Positions 1-7,764 of a stretch of DNA of 14,624 bases are shown in pieces. The translations under genes were made by a program, and so were the position numbers. Position 1 is the first letter of the stretch. Each line of letters starts with the position of its first letter. The DNA comes from JAXDBM01 sp964460245 (lineage in GTDB: Bacteria; Desulfobacterota; Syntrophia; Syntrophales; Fen-1087), in assembly GCA_964460245.1 (NCBI GenBank), contig CAYWTL010000061.1, forward strand, positions 1-14,624, written 5' to 3'. Under the pieces are notes generated by a model that searched no databases, was not told the origin of the DNA, and saw only the letters and a list, made by a program, of their open reading frames with translations.

Positions 1-11
1 GGAGGTTAAAC

Positions 12-764
12 GTGAACGATATCGTATTTATGACCGTGGGCGCCGTGGGGAACAATTTCCATGGCAGCCTGCTTAGCATGGTGCTGGAAGCGGGGGCCAT
101 GGTGCAGTTCGTCCTGCTCCTGCTCCTCCTTTTCTCCGTCGTTTCCTGGGCCATCATCCTGATGAAGTACAAGGTACTCAAGCGGGTCAAAAAGGACAAC
201 GAGGGTTTCCTGGACGTTTACATGAAAGGCAGCAGGCTCTCGGAGATCTTCCCCGAGACGAAGAAGTACCCCGATTCCACCATCGCCGAGGTCTTCCGCT
301 CCGGCTACGCGGAGCTGGTCAAGGTGACGAAAGTGATCCGGGAGTCCCTGACGGGTAGGGAAGCGGATGCCGGGGAGGCGCCGCCCGTCGAGATGAACAG
401 CATCGACAACATCGAGCGCGCCCTGAACCGGGCCCGCGACTCCGAGGTCACGAAGCTGGAGAGCGCCCTCGGGTTCCTCGCGACGACGGGGAGCGCGAGC
501 CCCTTCATCGGGCTCTTCGGGACGGTCTGGGGCATCATGGACACCTTCAAGGGGATCGGCGCCCGGGGGTCGGCAACGCTGGCCGTCGTCGCGCCGGGCA
601 TTTCCGAGGCCCTGATCGCCACGGCGGCCGGGCTGGCGGCGGCCATCCCCGCCGTCATCTTCTATAACTACTACATCAACCGCGTCAAGGCGATGAGCCT
701 CGAGATGGACAATTTCTCCTCCGAACTGCTGAACATCATCGAGCGGTACCACGTCAGGAAATAG
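12..764 (+). CDS. tolQ: TolQ, proton-channel subunit of Tol-Pal (MotA/TolQ/ExbB family)
   Basis: Inner-membrane subunit that, with TolR, uses the proton motive force to energise TolA and outer-membrane constriction at division. The 250-residue product has the family layout: a hydrophobic segment at about residues 24-50, a cytoplasmic domain at about 52-150, and two more membrane segments at about 150-178 and 190-220. The signature GLFGTVWGIMDTF lies at 167-179. Thr171 and Thr204 occupy the places of the two pore-lining threonines known in Escherichia coli TolQ. The start is GTG, 6 nt after a GGAGG at the very edge of the window. tolR begins 6 nt after the stop. Gene order identifies it as TolQ rather than ExbB. 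The operon promoter lies outside the window. Confidence 0.96.
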   Translation: MNDIVFMTVGAVGNNFHGSLLSMVLEAGAMVQFVLLLLLLFSVVSWAIILMKYKVLKRVKKDNEGFLDVYMKGSRLSEIFPETKKYPDSTIAEVFRSGYAELVKVTKVIRESLTGREADAGEAPPVEMNSIDNIERALNRARDSEVTKLESALGFLATTGSASPFIGLFGTVWGIMDTFKGIGARGSATLAVVAPGISEALIATAAGLAAAIPAVIFYNYYINRVKAMSLEMDNFSSELLNIIERYHVRK

Positions 765-770
765 GGCGCC

Positions 771-1199
771 ATGAAAGCCTCCCGAAGAAGGAACAACCAT
801 TTCGACAACCGGCCGATGGCCGAGATCAACGTCACGCCGCTGGTCGACGTCATCCTGGTGCTCCTGATCATCTTCATGGTGACGGCGCCGATGCTTCAGA
901 TGGGCATCGACGTCAACCTGCCCAAGGTGAAGTCGAAGAGCGTCGACGTGACGGAGGAGAAGCTGGTCCTCACCGTCACCGGCGCCAAGGAGATCTTCAT
1001 CAACAAGAACCGCATTCCGCTGAACGATCTTCGGGTCAAGCTGGAGGGCATTTTCACCAACCGGATCGACCGCGAGATTTTCATGCGGGCGGACAAGAGC
1101 ATTCCCTACGGGTTCGTCATCGAGGTCATGTCGGAGGTCCGAAAGGCCGGCGTGGACAAGCTGGGGATGATTACCGAGCCCCCCGAGGGGTCGAGATGA
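771..1199 (+). CDS. tolR: TolR, ExbD/TolR-family motor subunit
   Basis: Bitopic inner-membrane protein that pairs with TolQ. The 142-residue product has a short basic cytoplasmic N-terminus, one membrane segment at about residues 20-43 and a periplasmic domain to the end. The family hallmark NVTPLVDVILVLLIIFM is present, with Asp26 matching the essential membrane aspartate of TolR/ExbD. Its length is normal for the family. The stop overlaps the start of the next gene as ATGA, which implies translational coupling in a tolQ-tolR-tolA operon. Confidence 0.96.
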   Translation: MKASRRRNNHFDNRPMAEINVTPLVDVILVLLIIFMVTAPMLQMGIDVNLPKVKSKSVDVTEEKLVLTVTGAKEIFINKNRIPLNDLRVKLEGIFTNRIDREIFMRADKSIPYGFVIEVMSEVRKAGVDKLGMITEPPEGSR

Positions 1200-1954
1200 T
1201 TCTCCCGAGGCTGAACAGCGCCGGACGCGGAGGCGGACTCAGCCTGAACAGAATGATCGGCCTGTCGCTCTTCCTCCACGTCGTCGCCCTCGCCCTGCTC
1301 GTCTTTTCCCCGTCCCTGCCCGCGCCGAAGTGGACCTTCGGCCCGGTCTACTCCGTCCAGCTCGTGAACCTTCAGGACCTGTCGATGAAGGGAAGCCCCG
1401 CGGCGGCGCTGTCCCGGGAAGTGGCGAAGCCCGCTCCGGAGCCCCGCCCGATCGTCCTGAAGCGGCCCGTGGACACCGTCAAGTCCGTGCCCATCCGGTC
1501 CGTCGAGGTTCAGAAGACGCAGAGCGCGCACCTCGAGAAGGCCATGGATCGGATCCGGAAAAAGGTCCAGGCATCCGGGCAGACGGCCGTGCCGGCCGCG
1601 ACGTCCGCCGGCGCAAGCAGCCCCCCGGCAACCGCCGCGCCGGGCGGCGCGGAGATGGACCAGAGGATGGCGTCCTATTACGCGGCGGTGTGGGCGAAGA
1701 TCAAGGGGCAGTGGTCCCTGCCGAAGGACATCCTCTCCCGGGAGAACCTGGAAGCGGTGATCCAGGCGCGGATCCTCCGCAGCGGGGCCGTCAGCGACGT
1801 CAGCTTCGAAAAGAGGTCGGGCAACCGCTTCTTCGACGATTCGGCCCTGAAGGCCGTCCGGAAGGCGAGCCCCCTGCCGCCGCTGCCGGAGTGGATTCGG
1901 GACAGCAGCGTCGAAATCGGCATCCGGTTTCACTCCTCGGATTTTCGGTCGTGA
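1196..1954 (+). CDS. tolA: TolA-like protein with TonB C-terminal domain
   Basis: Probable TolA: anchored by TolQ/TolR and reaching across the periplasm to TolB/Pal. The 252-residue product has one N-terminal membrane segment at about residues 20-40, a Pro/Ala/Lys-rich linker to about 155, and a TonB/TolA C-terminal domain at about 160-250 (YYAAVWAKIKGQWSLP, then an RSG..SDVSFEKRSGN strand pair and a FFDDSALKAVRKASPLPPLP helix). That domain is the TonB_C type, as is common outside gammaproteobacteria. The long Ala/Lys helix of Escherichia coli TolA is missing, so the spacer is short. It starts inside the tolR stop codon. The family is clear and the TolA role comes from position; a TonB role is less likely. 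Confidence 0.85.
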   Translation: MILPRLNSAGRGGGLSLNRMIGLSLFLHVVALALLVFSPSLPAPKWTFGPVYSVQLVNLQDLSMKGSPAAALSREVAKPAPEPRPIVLKRPVDTVKSVPIRSVEVQKTQSAHLEKAMDRIRKKVQASGQTAVPAATSAGASSPPATAAPGGAEMDQRMASYYAAVWAKIKGQWSLPKDILSRENLEAVIQARILRSGAVSDVSFEKRSGNRFFDDSALKAVRKASPLPPLPEWIRDSSVEIGIRFHSSDFRS

Positions 1955-1974
1955 CCGGACTGCAATGGAAGCTT

Positions 1975-1980
1975 AAGGAG
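1975..1980 (+). promoter_or_regulatory. Ribosome binding site of tolB
   Basis: AAGGAG, ten bases before the tolB ATG at 1991. It supports that start inside the 36-nt gap after tolA. No promoter or terminator is evident in the gap, so tolB probably belongs to the tolQRA transcript. Confidence 0.6.
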
Positions 1981-1990
1981 CATTGAACGC

Positions 1991-3307
1991 ATGCGACAGG
2001 TGAAGGTTCTCTTTTTCGCGGTTCTCGTTTTTCTGGTCTGGTGCCGGGCCGGCGAAGCCCTCGGAAAGGTCTACATCGATATCGACTCCCCGGCCTTTCA
2101 GAAATTCTCCATCGCCATCACGGATTTTCAGAAGCCCCCCGGCGCGTCGGGCCGGGAGGACCTGCCCGCCTGGTTTTCGGACAATCTCGGCCAGTACCTG
2201 AACATGACGGGGCTGTTCAACATCATCGCGAAGAAGGCCTTTTTGCAGGACCCGTCCCGCCTGGCCGCCCCCGGGGGCAAGATCGAATTCGCGGACTGGA
2301 CGGCCATCGGCGCGGAGTACCTCGTCCGGGGCGGACACCGCCTGGCCGCGGGCAGCCTCGTCGTCGAATACCGGCTCTACGACGTGGTGAAGGGCGAGAT
2401 GATCAGCGGGAAAGAGTACAGCGCCCGGCCGGATGACCGGAAGACCATCGTCCGGAAAATCGCCGAGGACATCCTCCTGGCCCTCACGGGCGACGGCAGC
2501 ATCTTCGGCACGAAGATCGCCTTTGTCCTGAAAAAAGGGCAGACCTCGGACATCTACACCATCAATTTCGACGGCACGGGGCTCACCCAGGTCACTAATT
2601 TCGGCACCACCACAATGGCGCCGCGGTGGTCTCCGGACGGCCAGTCCATCGCCTTCATGTCCTACCGAGACGGCAACCCCGACCTGTATGTGCGCCGGCT
2701 CAGGGACTACAGCACCAGTAAGATCTCGTCCTTCCGGGGGCTCAACCTTCCAGGCGCCTGGTCGCCGGACGGCCGAAGGATGCTCATGACCCTGAGCAGG
2801 GACGGCAACGAGGAGATCTACGTCAAGGACCTGGGCGGCGGCGCGCCCCGCCGGCTGACCCGAGAGTTCTCCATCGACGTGTCGCCCACGTGGTCGCCCG
2901 ACGGCCGGAGGATCGCCTTCGTGTCCAACCGGTCGGGCTCGCCCCAGATCTACGTGATGGATCAGAACGGCGGCGGGATTCGAAGGCTGACTTTCGAGGG
3001 GAACTACAACACCTCGCCGGCCTGGTCGCCCAAGGGAAAACGGATTGCCTACGAGGGCCGCAAGGACGGGCGTTTCCAGATCCTGGCCGTCGATGAGAAC
3101 GGCGGCAATTTCGCGGCGCTCACCACGGAGGGGGGGCAGACGGAGTCCCCGTCCTGGTCGCCCGACGGCCGCTATGTGGCCTTCAGCCAGAGGATCGGCG
3201 GCAAGAGCCGCATCTGCGTGATGAACGCGAACGGGTCCAACGTGCGGGTCGTCTACGAGAGCGGCCAGGGCTGCATCAGCCCGGCCTGGTCGCCGCGCCT
3301 GAAATGA
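1991..3307 (+). CDS. tolB: TolB, periplasmic beta-propeller of Tol-Pal
   Basis: Soluble periplasmic protein that binds Pal and TolA. The 438 residues are close to the usual TolB length of about 430. An N-terminal signal sequence (residues 1 to about 24) is followed by the TolB N-terminal domain at about 25-165, with the YIDIDSPAFQKFSIAI start typical of deltaproteobacterial TolB. Then come five clear PD40/WD40-like repeats, each with a WSPDG or WSPKG core followed by an IAF..RDG..DIYV-type strand, and a sixth truncated one (AWSPRLK) that closes the propeller. The ATG is supported by AAGGAG upstream. The stop is 111 nt before pal, the largest gap inside the cluster. Confidence 0.96.
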   Translation: MRQVKVLFFAVLVFLVWCRAGEALGKVYIDIDSPAFQKFSIAITDFQKPPGASGREDLPAWFSDNLGQYLNMTGLFNIIAKKAFLQDPSRLAAPGGKIEFADWTAIGAEYLVRGGHRLAAGSLVVEYRLYDVVKGEMISGKEYSARPDDRKTIVRKIAEDILLALTGDGSIFGTKIAFVLKKGQTSDIYTINFDGTGLTQVTNFGTTTMAPRWSPDGQSIAFMSYRDGNPDLYVRRLRDYSTSKISSFRGLNLPGAWSPDGRRMLMTLSRDGNEEIYVKDLGGGAPRRLTREFSIDVSPTWSPDGRRIAFVSNRSGSPQIYVMDQNGGGIRRLTFEGNYNTSPAWSPKGKRIAYEGRKDGRFQILAVDENGGNFAALTTEGGQTESPSWSPDGRYVAFSQRIGGKSRICVMNANGSNVRVVYESGQGCISPAWSPRLK

Positions 3308-3323
3308 CCGGGGGATTTTTATG

Positions 3324-3352
3324 TTGACCTTTCCGGCACGGGTGTGATTAAA
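3324..3352 (+). promoter_or_regulatory. Candidate sigma70 promoter in front of pal
   Basis: TTGACC at 3324-3329 matches five of six -35 bases. An AT-rich GATTAAA at 3346-3352, 16-17 nt further on and preceded by TG at 3343-3346, could act as a -10 box. It sits in the 111-nt tolB-pal gap, where no terminator is visible. It could give Pal and CpoB extra transcription beyond the main tol promoter. The -10 match is weak. Confidence 0.4.
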
Positions 3353-3418
3353 TCCCAAAACTTTTTCGGGAAGGGATCGACGGATCGATTTAAGGAAAGG
3401 AATGGAGGGATCAGCGGG

Positions 3419-4048
3419 ATGAAGCGAAGCGGTAAGTGGTTGAGAATCATGGCGGTGGTTTTTTGCGTTGCCGTGATGTTCATGACGGGTTGTTCGAAGA
3501 AGGCGGTCACCAAGAGCGAGGACCCGCTCGCCAAAGAGAAACTGGCGGCCGCAGCAAAGGCCGAAGCGGAGGCCAGGGAGATCGCCGAGCGGAAGCTGGC
3601 GGAGGAGCGGGAGGCGCAGCAGAAGGGGACCGTCCGGGAACTGGCCCTGAAAAGGGACGCCGAGGCGGCAGCAGCGGCGGAGGCCGCAAGGGCAGCGGCG
3701 GAGCAGAACCGGAAGGGCATCGAGGACATCTACTTCGGCTACGACGCCGCGGCGATCGAGCCCGAGGCCCGGGAAGTTCTGAAGAAGCTGGCGGATGTGC
3801 TGGCCGCGATGGGGAGCTACCGCCTGGTCATCGAGGGGCACTGCGACGAGCGGGGTACGGCCGAGTACAACCTGGCCCTGGGGCAGCGCCGCGCCGATGC
3901 GGCCATGAAGTACCTGGTCGACCTCGGGGTGGACCGAGCAAGCATCACGACGGTCTCCTACGGGGAGGAGCGGCCGGTCGACACCGGGCAGAACGAGGAG
4001 GCATGGGCCAGGAACCGGCGGGCGCACTTCCTGGTCACGGCCAGATAA
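3419..4048 (+). CDS. pal: Pal, peptidoglycan-associated outer-membrane lipoprotein
   Basis: Outer-membrane lipoprotein that binds peptidoglycan and TolB. The 209-residue product has a lipoprotein signal peptide ending in MTGC (lipidated Cys25), a highly charged Ala/Glu/Lys/Arg helix at about residues 38-98, and an OmpA-like domain at about 101-209. The domain carries IYFGYDAAAIEPEA, the Pal signature VIEGHCDERGTAEYNLALGQRR and the closing ARNRRAHF. The charged helix is longer than the spacer of Escherichia coli Pal (173 residues). ATG 3419 is chosen because GGAGGG lies nine bases upstream and the signal peptide starts there; an in-frame GTG at 3344 would add a polar extension before the signal peptide and is rejected. 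Confidence 0.95.
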   Translation: MKRSGKWLRIMAVVFCVAVMFMTGCSKKAVTKSEDPLAKEKLAAAAKAEAEAREIAERKLAEEREAQQKGTVRELALKRDAEAAAAAEAARAAAEQNRKGIEDIYFGYDAAAIEPEAREVLKKLADVLAAMGSYRLVIEGHCDERGTAEYNLALGQRRADAAMKYLVDLGVDRASITTVSYGEERPVDTGQNEEAWARNRRAHFLVTAR

Positions 4049-4069
4049 CGGGGCGGACAGGGAAGGAAA

Positions 4070-4906
4070 ATGACACGATTTGCCATCTATCCCGTGCTCT
4101 GCTGCATCCTGCTCGCGGCGGGGTGCGCGACGCAGCAGGACCTGAGCAGTGTCCAGGGCAGCCTGGACCGGAAGATCGAGATCATGAGGGGCGAGAACGA
4201 GTCCGCAAGCGCGGGCAACCGGGAAGCCCTTGAAGCGGTCCGGAAAAGCCAGGCGGAAATCAATGCCGACATGGCGGAGCTCAAGGACCGCATTCAGCAG
4301 TTGACGGGCAGGACCGACGAGCAGAAGAAGGAACTGGCGTCTCTCACGGGCCGCGCGAACCGCAGGGACGAGGAGTTGAAGGACGTTCGGGAGAAGCTGG
4401 ATCAGGCTTCCTTCAAGATCAATTTCGTGGAGAACTTCCTGGGCCTCAACAAGAAGCAGACTCCGGCGGAGGCGCCGGGAAAGACGGCGAAGAACGGCAA
4501 CGGTCCGAAAAAGGAAACCGCGGCGGCGACCTCGGCAAAGGAAACGATGTACGCGGCGGCCTACGAAACCTTCAAGCAGGGACAGTACGAAAAGGCCCGC
4601 ACGGAGTTCCAGAATTTCCTCAAGCAGCACCCCAAGACGGAGTATTCCGCCAGTGCCCAGTTCTGGATCGGGGAATGCTATTACCTGGAAAAGCAGTACG
4701 AGAAGGCGATTCTCGAATACGAAAAGGTGATCAAGAATTACCCGGACGGCAACAAGACCTCCAAGGCGCTCCTGAAGCAGGGGATTGCCTTCCATCAACT
4801 GGGCGACAAGACGAGCGCCAAGCTGATCCTCCAGCAGGTCATTCGGGACTATCCGAACACCAATGACGCCAAGGCGGCCCGGGCGAGGCTTCTGGAGATC
4901 AAGTAG
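4070..4906 (+). CDS. cpoB: CpoB/YbgF, Tol-Pal-associated coiled-coil TPR protein (lipoprotein form)
   Basis: Tol-associated periplasmic protein that in Escherichia coli coordinates outer-membrane constriction with septal peptidoglycan synthesis by PBP1B. The 278-residue product has a coiled coil at about residues 23-125 (heptad-rich, many Lys/Glu), a low-complexity linker at about 126-158, and a C-terminal TPR domain at about 160-278 with three tandem units typical of YbgF (YETFKQGQYEKARTEF, then FWIGECYYLEKQYEKAILEY). The N-terminus ends in LLAAGC, so Cys19 is probably lipidated, unlike the soluble Escherichia coli protein. Start ATG 4070 lies 21 nt after pal and follows GGAAGG. It is the last gene of the operon. 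Confidence 0.93.
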   Translation: MTRFAIYPVLCCILLAAGCATQQDLSSVQGSLDRKIEIMRGENESASAGNREALEAVRKSQAEINADMAELKDRIQQLTGRTDEQKKELASLTGRANRRDEELKDVREKLDQASFKINFVENFLGLNKKQTPAEAPGKTAKNGNGPKKETAAATSAKETMYAAAYETFKQGQYEKARTEFQNFLKQHPKTEYSASAQFWIGECYYLEKQYEKAILEYEKVIKNYPDGNKTSKALLKQGIAFHQLGDKTSAKLILQQVIRDYPNTNDAKAARARLLEIK

Positions 4907-4925
4907 GCTTCAGGGCGGAAACGCG

Positions 4926-4965
4926 AAAAGGGGCGGAAGGCCGTTTGCCTTCCGCCCCTTTTTTT
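4926..4965 (+). terminator. Intrinsic terminator of the Tol-Pal operon
   Basis: A perfect 12-bp stem (4930-4941 with 4947-4958, GGGGCGGAAGGC) and a 5-nt loop, followed by seven T at 4959-4965. It begins 20 nt after the cpoB stop. Four A before the stem give a short U run on the other strand, so it may also stop transcripts coming from the converging LolB-like gene. Confidence 0.93.
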
Positions 4966-5064
4966 ATGCCCGCCGACGCCCGCCGGACATCTGCATGCGA
5001 GGATCGAATCGCGGGCCGGGCCGCCTTCCGCCGGTTCGAAGATCTTCAGCCGACGCCCCCGTTT

Positions 5065-5886
5065 TCAGGGGAAGGCGCCTTCCTTGACGCCCGGCGGGAC
5101 TTTCAGCTCGAATGGGGATTCGTCCTCTTCGAAGGTCCATTCGAGCTCCGCGTAGCGGAGGGTCAGCGTCGTCTTGTCCTCTTCCGAAACGATGGCGATC
5201 TTCCGGGGCGTCACGAAACCGCCGGACCGAAGGGGGTCTTCGTAGCGGATCCGGTAGAGCGCCTTTCCGGCGCCGTCATGGATGTCGACGCCCTTGACCA
5301 GGCCGTCCGCCCGGTGAACGCGGATGGACTGGAGAAGGCCGACACCGTCGCGGATGTCGATGCGGTAGACCTCCCCCTCCATCACCCCCTCGCGGCGCAG
5401 GTCCTTTCCGGCGACGGGGGGCGGAACCCCCATCAGCAGGGAGACCAGGCTCTCCACGTCGATGCGCAGCGGCAGGAACATGGCGATGTTCTCCCGGGTC
5501 GCCCGTCCCGAGTAGAATTCGTTTTTGTCGGGCAGCAGCGCCTTCAGGCGGCCCCCGTGAATGACCAGGTAGAAGTTGGGCGGACCCAGGACGGGAATGG
5601 CCTCGACCCGCATCATCGCCTTGCGCCTCAGCAGGACGGCCAGTTTCAGGGGGTAGGCGCCCGTCGGCGCGGTCACCTGAATGGACGCGATTGCCTTCAG
5701 GGTGCCGCCCTGCGGAGGGGCCGTTTCGGCAATGACGCGGAGCGCCGTTTCCGGCGAAGCGAAGCTTCCGGCGGGGCGGCCGGGATCGGGCCTGCCGGAG
5801 ACGCATCCGGATATCAGGGCGGACAGGCCGAGAACGACCAGGGCGGACAGTCTGAATTTGATCCAGCGGGCGGTTTTCTTTTCCAT
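5065..5886 (-). CDS. LolB/DUF4292-like outer-membrane lipoprotein
   Basis: Probable lipoprotein of the LolA/LolB-like fold (DUF4292 type). The 273-residue product has a basic N-terminus, a hydrophobic stretch and a lipobox LISGC (Cys28). Then come alternating strands typical of this half-barrel family: LKAIASIQVT, a basic MMRVEAIPVLGPP segment, FYLVIHGGRLKALLPDKNEFYSG, and a C-terminal KIAIVSEEDKTTLTLRYAELEW. In enterobacteria LolB inserts lipoproteins into the outer membrane, but sequence identity across the fold is low, so the role is inference. ATG 5886 is preferred because of a weak GGGTG upstream; GTG at 5895 would add three residues. It follows the TPR lipoprotein gene after about 30 nt, presumably in one operon. 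Confidence 0.75.
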   Translation of the reverse strand: MEKKTARWIKFRLSALVVLGLSALISGCVSGRPDPGRPAGSFASPETALRVIAETAPPQGGTLKAIASIQVTAPTGAYPLKLAVLLRRKAMMRVEAIPVLGPPNFYLVIHGGRLKALLPDKNEFYSGRATRENIAMFLPLRIDVESLVSLLMGVPPPVAGKDLRREGVMEGEVYRIDIRDGVGLLQSIRVHRADGLVKGVDIHDGAGKALYRIRYEDPLRSGGFVTPRKIAIVSEEDKTTLTLRYAELEWTFEEDESPFELKVPPGVKEGAFP

Positions 5887-5915
5887 GCGGTTCACCCGGT
5901 AGCGATGCGCACCGG

Positions 5916-7631
5916 TCAGGGGTCGGCTTGTTTCAGCAGGTCGCTGATTTTCCGCTGCAGGGTTTCCTTGCCGGGATCGCGCTCCAGGATTTTCCGGTAG
6001 ATGTCCAGCGCCTCGCGAACGCGCCCCGTCCGGGCGTAGGCGTCGGCCAGATGCTCCAGGATCGTGGGGTCGTCGGGCATGAGCCGGGCCGCTTCCTGCA
6101 GGTGTTTGACGGCCTCGTCCAGCCGGTTCCGCTTGAAGTGGACCCAGCCCAGACTGTCGGTGATGAAGGCATTGCCCGGTTTCAGCTTCAGGGCCTTCTC
6201 GATCAGGGTTTGGGCCTCGGGCAGGTGGATGCCCCGGTCCGCGTAGCTGTAGCCGATGAAATTCAGGGCGTCCGCGTATTCGGGGTCCAGTTCCAGGATC
6301 CGCCGCATCTGGCGGATCGCCTCTTCGAAGCGGTCCGTCTTTTCGTAGAGAACGCCCAGGCTGTAGCGGATTTCCCGGCTTTCGGGGCTCTCGGCCAGGC
6401 CCGCCTGAAGGACCCGCTCGGCTTCCGGAATGTTCCTCTTCTCTTCGTGCAGCGAGGCCAGCAGGATGTAGAGATGTTCGCTGTCCTTTTTCTTCCGCGC
6501 GATGGCCGCTTCCAGCGAGCGGATGGCGTCGTCGGGCTTCTTCTCGCTCTTCAGGATGACGGCGGTGCGGACCTGGGCATCGACGTAGAACTCCGATTCG
6601 GGCGCGATCCGCCCGTAGGCATCCAGCGCCTCGCGGCGCCGCTTTCCCTCCTCCAGGGCGGAGGCCAGCAGAAAACGGACCTTCTGGTCTTCCGGGTTCG
6701 TCTCGAGGAAGGCCCCGAACAGTTCGACGGCCCGTTCGTGACGGTCCGCGTCGAGGTACATCAGCCCCATCGTCATCAGCAGTTCCGGGTTGGCGGGCTG
6801 ACGGTTCAGAACGGTCTGGAGTTCGCGGTCCGCCTCGTCATACCGCTTTTCCTTCAGGAGGATGTCGAGCAGGCGGACCCTGGCCTTGACCGCCATCGGG
6901 TGGGAGCGGATGAAGTTCCGGTAGACGTCGATCGCGAGGTCGTTCTTCTTCCGTTTCTGGTACAGGAGCCCCAGATCGACGACGGCCGGCTCAAAGGACG
7001 GCCGGCTCTCCAGCGCTTTTTTCAGGGACCGTTCCGCCTCGTCCGGCCTGTCCGTTTCGGCGAGGATCCGGGCCAGGTAGTAATGGCCCATCGCGTCTTC
7101 GGGAACGAGCTCGATCACCTTCCGGAACATCTCCAGCGACTGCCCGTAGTCTTTCCGGTCTGCGTAGAGCGTTCCGAGATAGACGTGCGCGGCGACGTTT
7201 TTGGGATCCAGCGCGATGACCTTCCGGTATGACGCGATGGCCTTGTCGTGGTCCTTCCGGTTGAGGTGCGCGCCGGCGAGCAGGAAGTGGAGGTCCGCGT
7301 CTTCGGGGGAATGGGCCAGTGCGCGTTCCAGGATTTCGGCGGCCTTTGCCGGTTCGCCCCTTTCGCTGTACAGGAAGGCCAGTTCGCCGGCCAGGGCAGG
7401 GGAATGGGGATCGTGGCGCAGGGCCTCCTCGAATTCCCGGATCGCCTCGGCGGGGTTTCCGTTCAGCAGGTGCTGCACGCCAAGGGAATAGCGGTACCCC
7501 GCCTCGAAGCTCGATTCCCCGGTCTCCGCGGGAGCCGGGGCCTTGAATGCCGGGGCCTTGTGCGCCGCCTTGAGCCCGCCGCATCCTCCGAGCAGCAGCG
7601 CCAGCCCGACGGCCAGAATCCGCAGTTTCAT
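5916..7631 (-). CDS. Lipoprotein with about 15 tetratricopeptide repeats
   Basis: Exported scaffold protein of unknown specific role. The 571-residue product starts with a lipoprotein signal peptide ending LLGGC (Cys17). After a short linker, about 15 consecutive 34-residue TPR units fill residues 37-565, each recognisable by an A..LG..Y...G pattern and a closing P. The thirteenth and fourteenth repeats contain ALNFIGYSYADRG and ITDSLGWVHF, wording typical of a family of long TPR proteins widespread in proteobacteria. TPR arrays bind proteins, so a role in envelope complex assembly is plausible. ATG 7631 starts the signal peptide directly; TTG at 7640 would add three residues and is closer to the AAAGGCGG upstream, so the start is uncertain by that much. 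It lies between ctpA and the LolB-like gene. Confidence 0.85.
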   Translation of the reverse strand: MKLRILAVGLALLLGGCGGLKAAHKAPAFKAPAPAETGESSFEAGYRYSLGVQHLLNGNPAEAIREFEEALRHDPHSPALAGELAFLYSERGEPAKAAEILERALAHSPEDADLHFLLAGAHLNRKDHDKAIASYRKVIALDPKNVAAHVYLGTLYADRKDYGQSLEMFRKVIELVPEDAMGHYYLARILAETDRPDEAERSLKKALESRPSFEPAVVDLGLLYQKRKKNDLAIDVYRNFIRSHPMAVKARVRLLDILLKEKRYDEADRELQTVLNRQPANPELLMTMGLMYLDADRHERAVELFGAFLETNPEDQKVRFLLASALEEGKRRREALDAYGRIAPESEFYVDAQVRTAVILKSEKKPDDAIRSLEAAIARKKKDSEHLYILLASLHEEKRNIPEAERVLQAGLAESPESREIRYSLGVLYEKTDRFEEAIRQMRRILELDPEYADALNFIGYSYADRGIHLPEAQTLIEKALKLKPGNAFITDSLGWVHFKRNRLDEAVKHLQEAARLMPDDPTILEHLADAYARTGRVREALDIYRKILERDPGKETLQRKISDLLKQADP

Positions 7632-7764
7632 GGGCGTCAATGCCGCCTTTCCCCTTGCGATGCGATCGTGTTCCCGCTTTCCGCGGCGCCGACCGCCATG
7701 ACCGAAAAACTGACGGGGGCGGCCCTTCCGGGCCGGAAGCGCTTTCTTCGGATCACCGGTCCCG

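Noticed and set aside
3344..3418. Upstream GTG start that would extend Pal by 25 residues
   Set aside because: It would put a polar stretch before the lipoprotein signal peptide, overlaps the promoter candidate, and lacks a ribosome site; ATG 3419 has GGAGGG at a good distance.
1973..4798. Very long open frame of more than 900 codons on the minus strand opposite tolB, pal and cpoB
   Set aside because: It lies opposite three well-identified Tol-Pal genes. Its product is Arg/Leu/Pro/Gly-rich without a recognisable domain, as expected from the antisense frame of GC-rich genes.
5036..5046. Palindrome GAAGATCTTC near the end of the LolB-like gene
   Set aside because: Ten bases, without a U tract or promoter context, between two converging gene ends; such a short palindrome is not significant.
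7704..7739. Hairpin CTTCCGG-G-CCGGAAG after the protease gene, with a T run further on, as a terminator
   Set aside because: The T run is about 16 nt away from the stem and the loop is a single base; termination here is not supported and read-through to the TPR gene seems likely.
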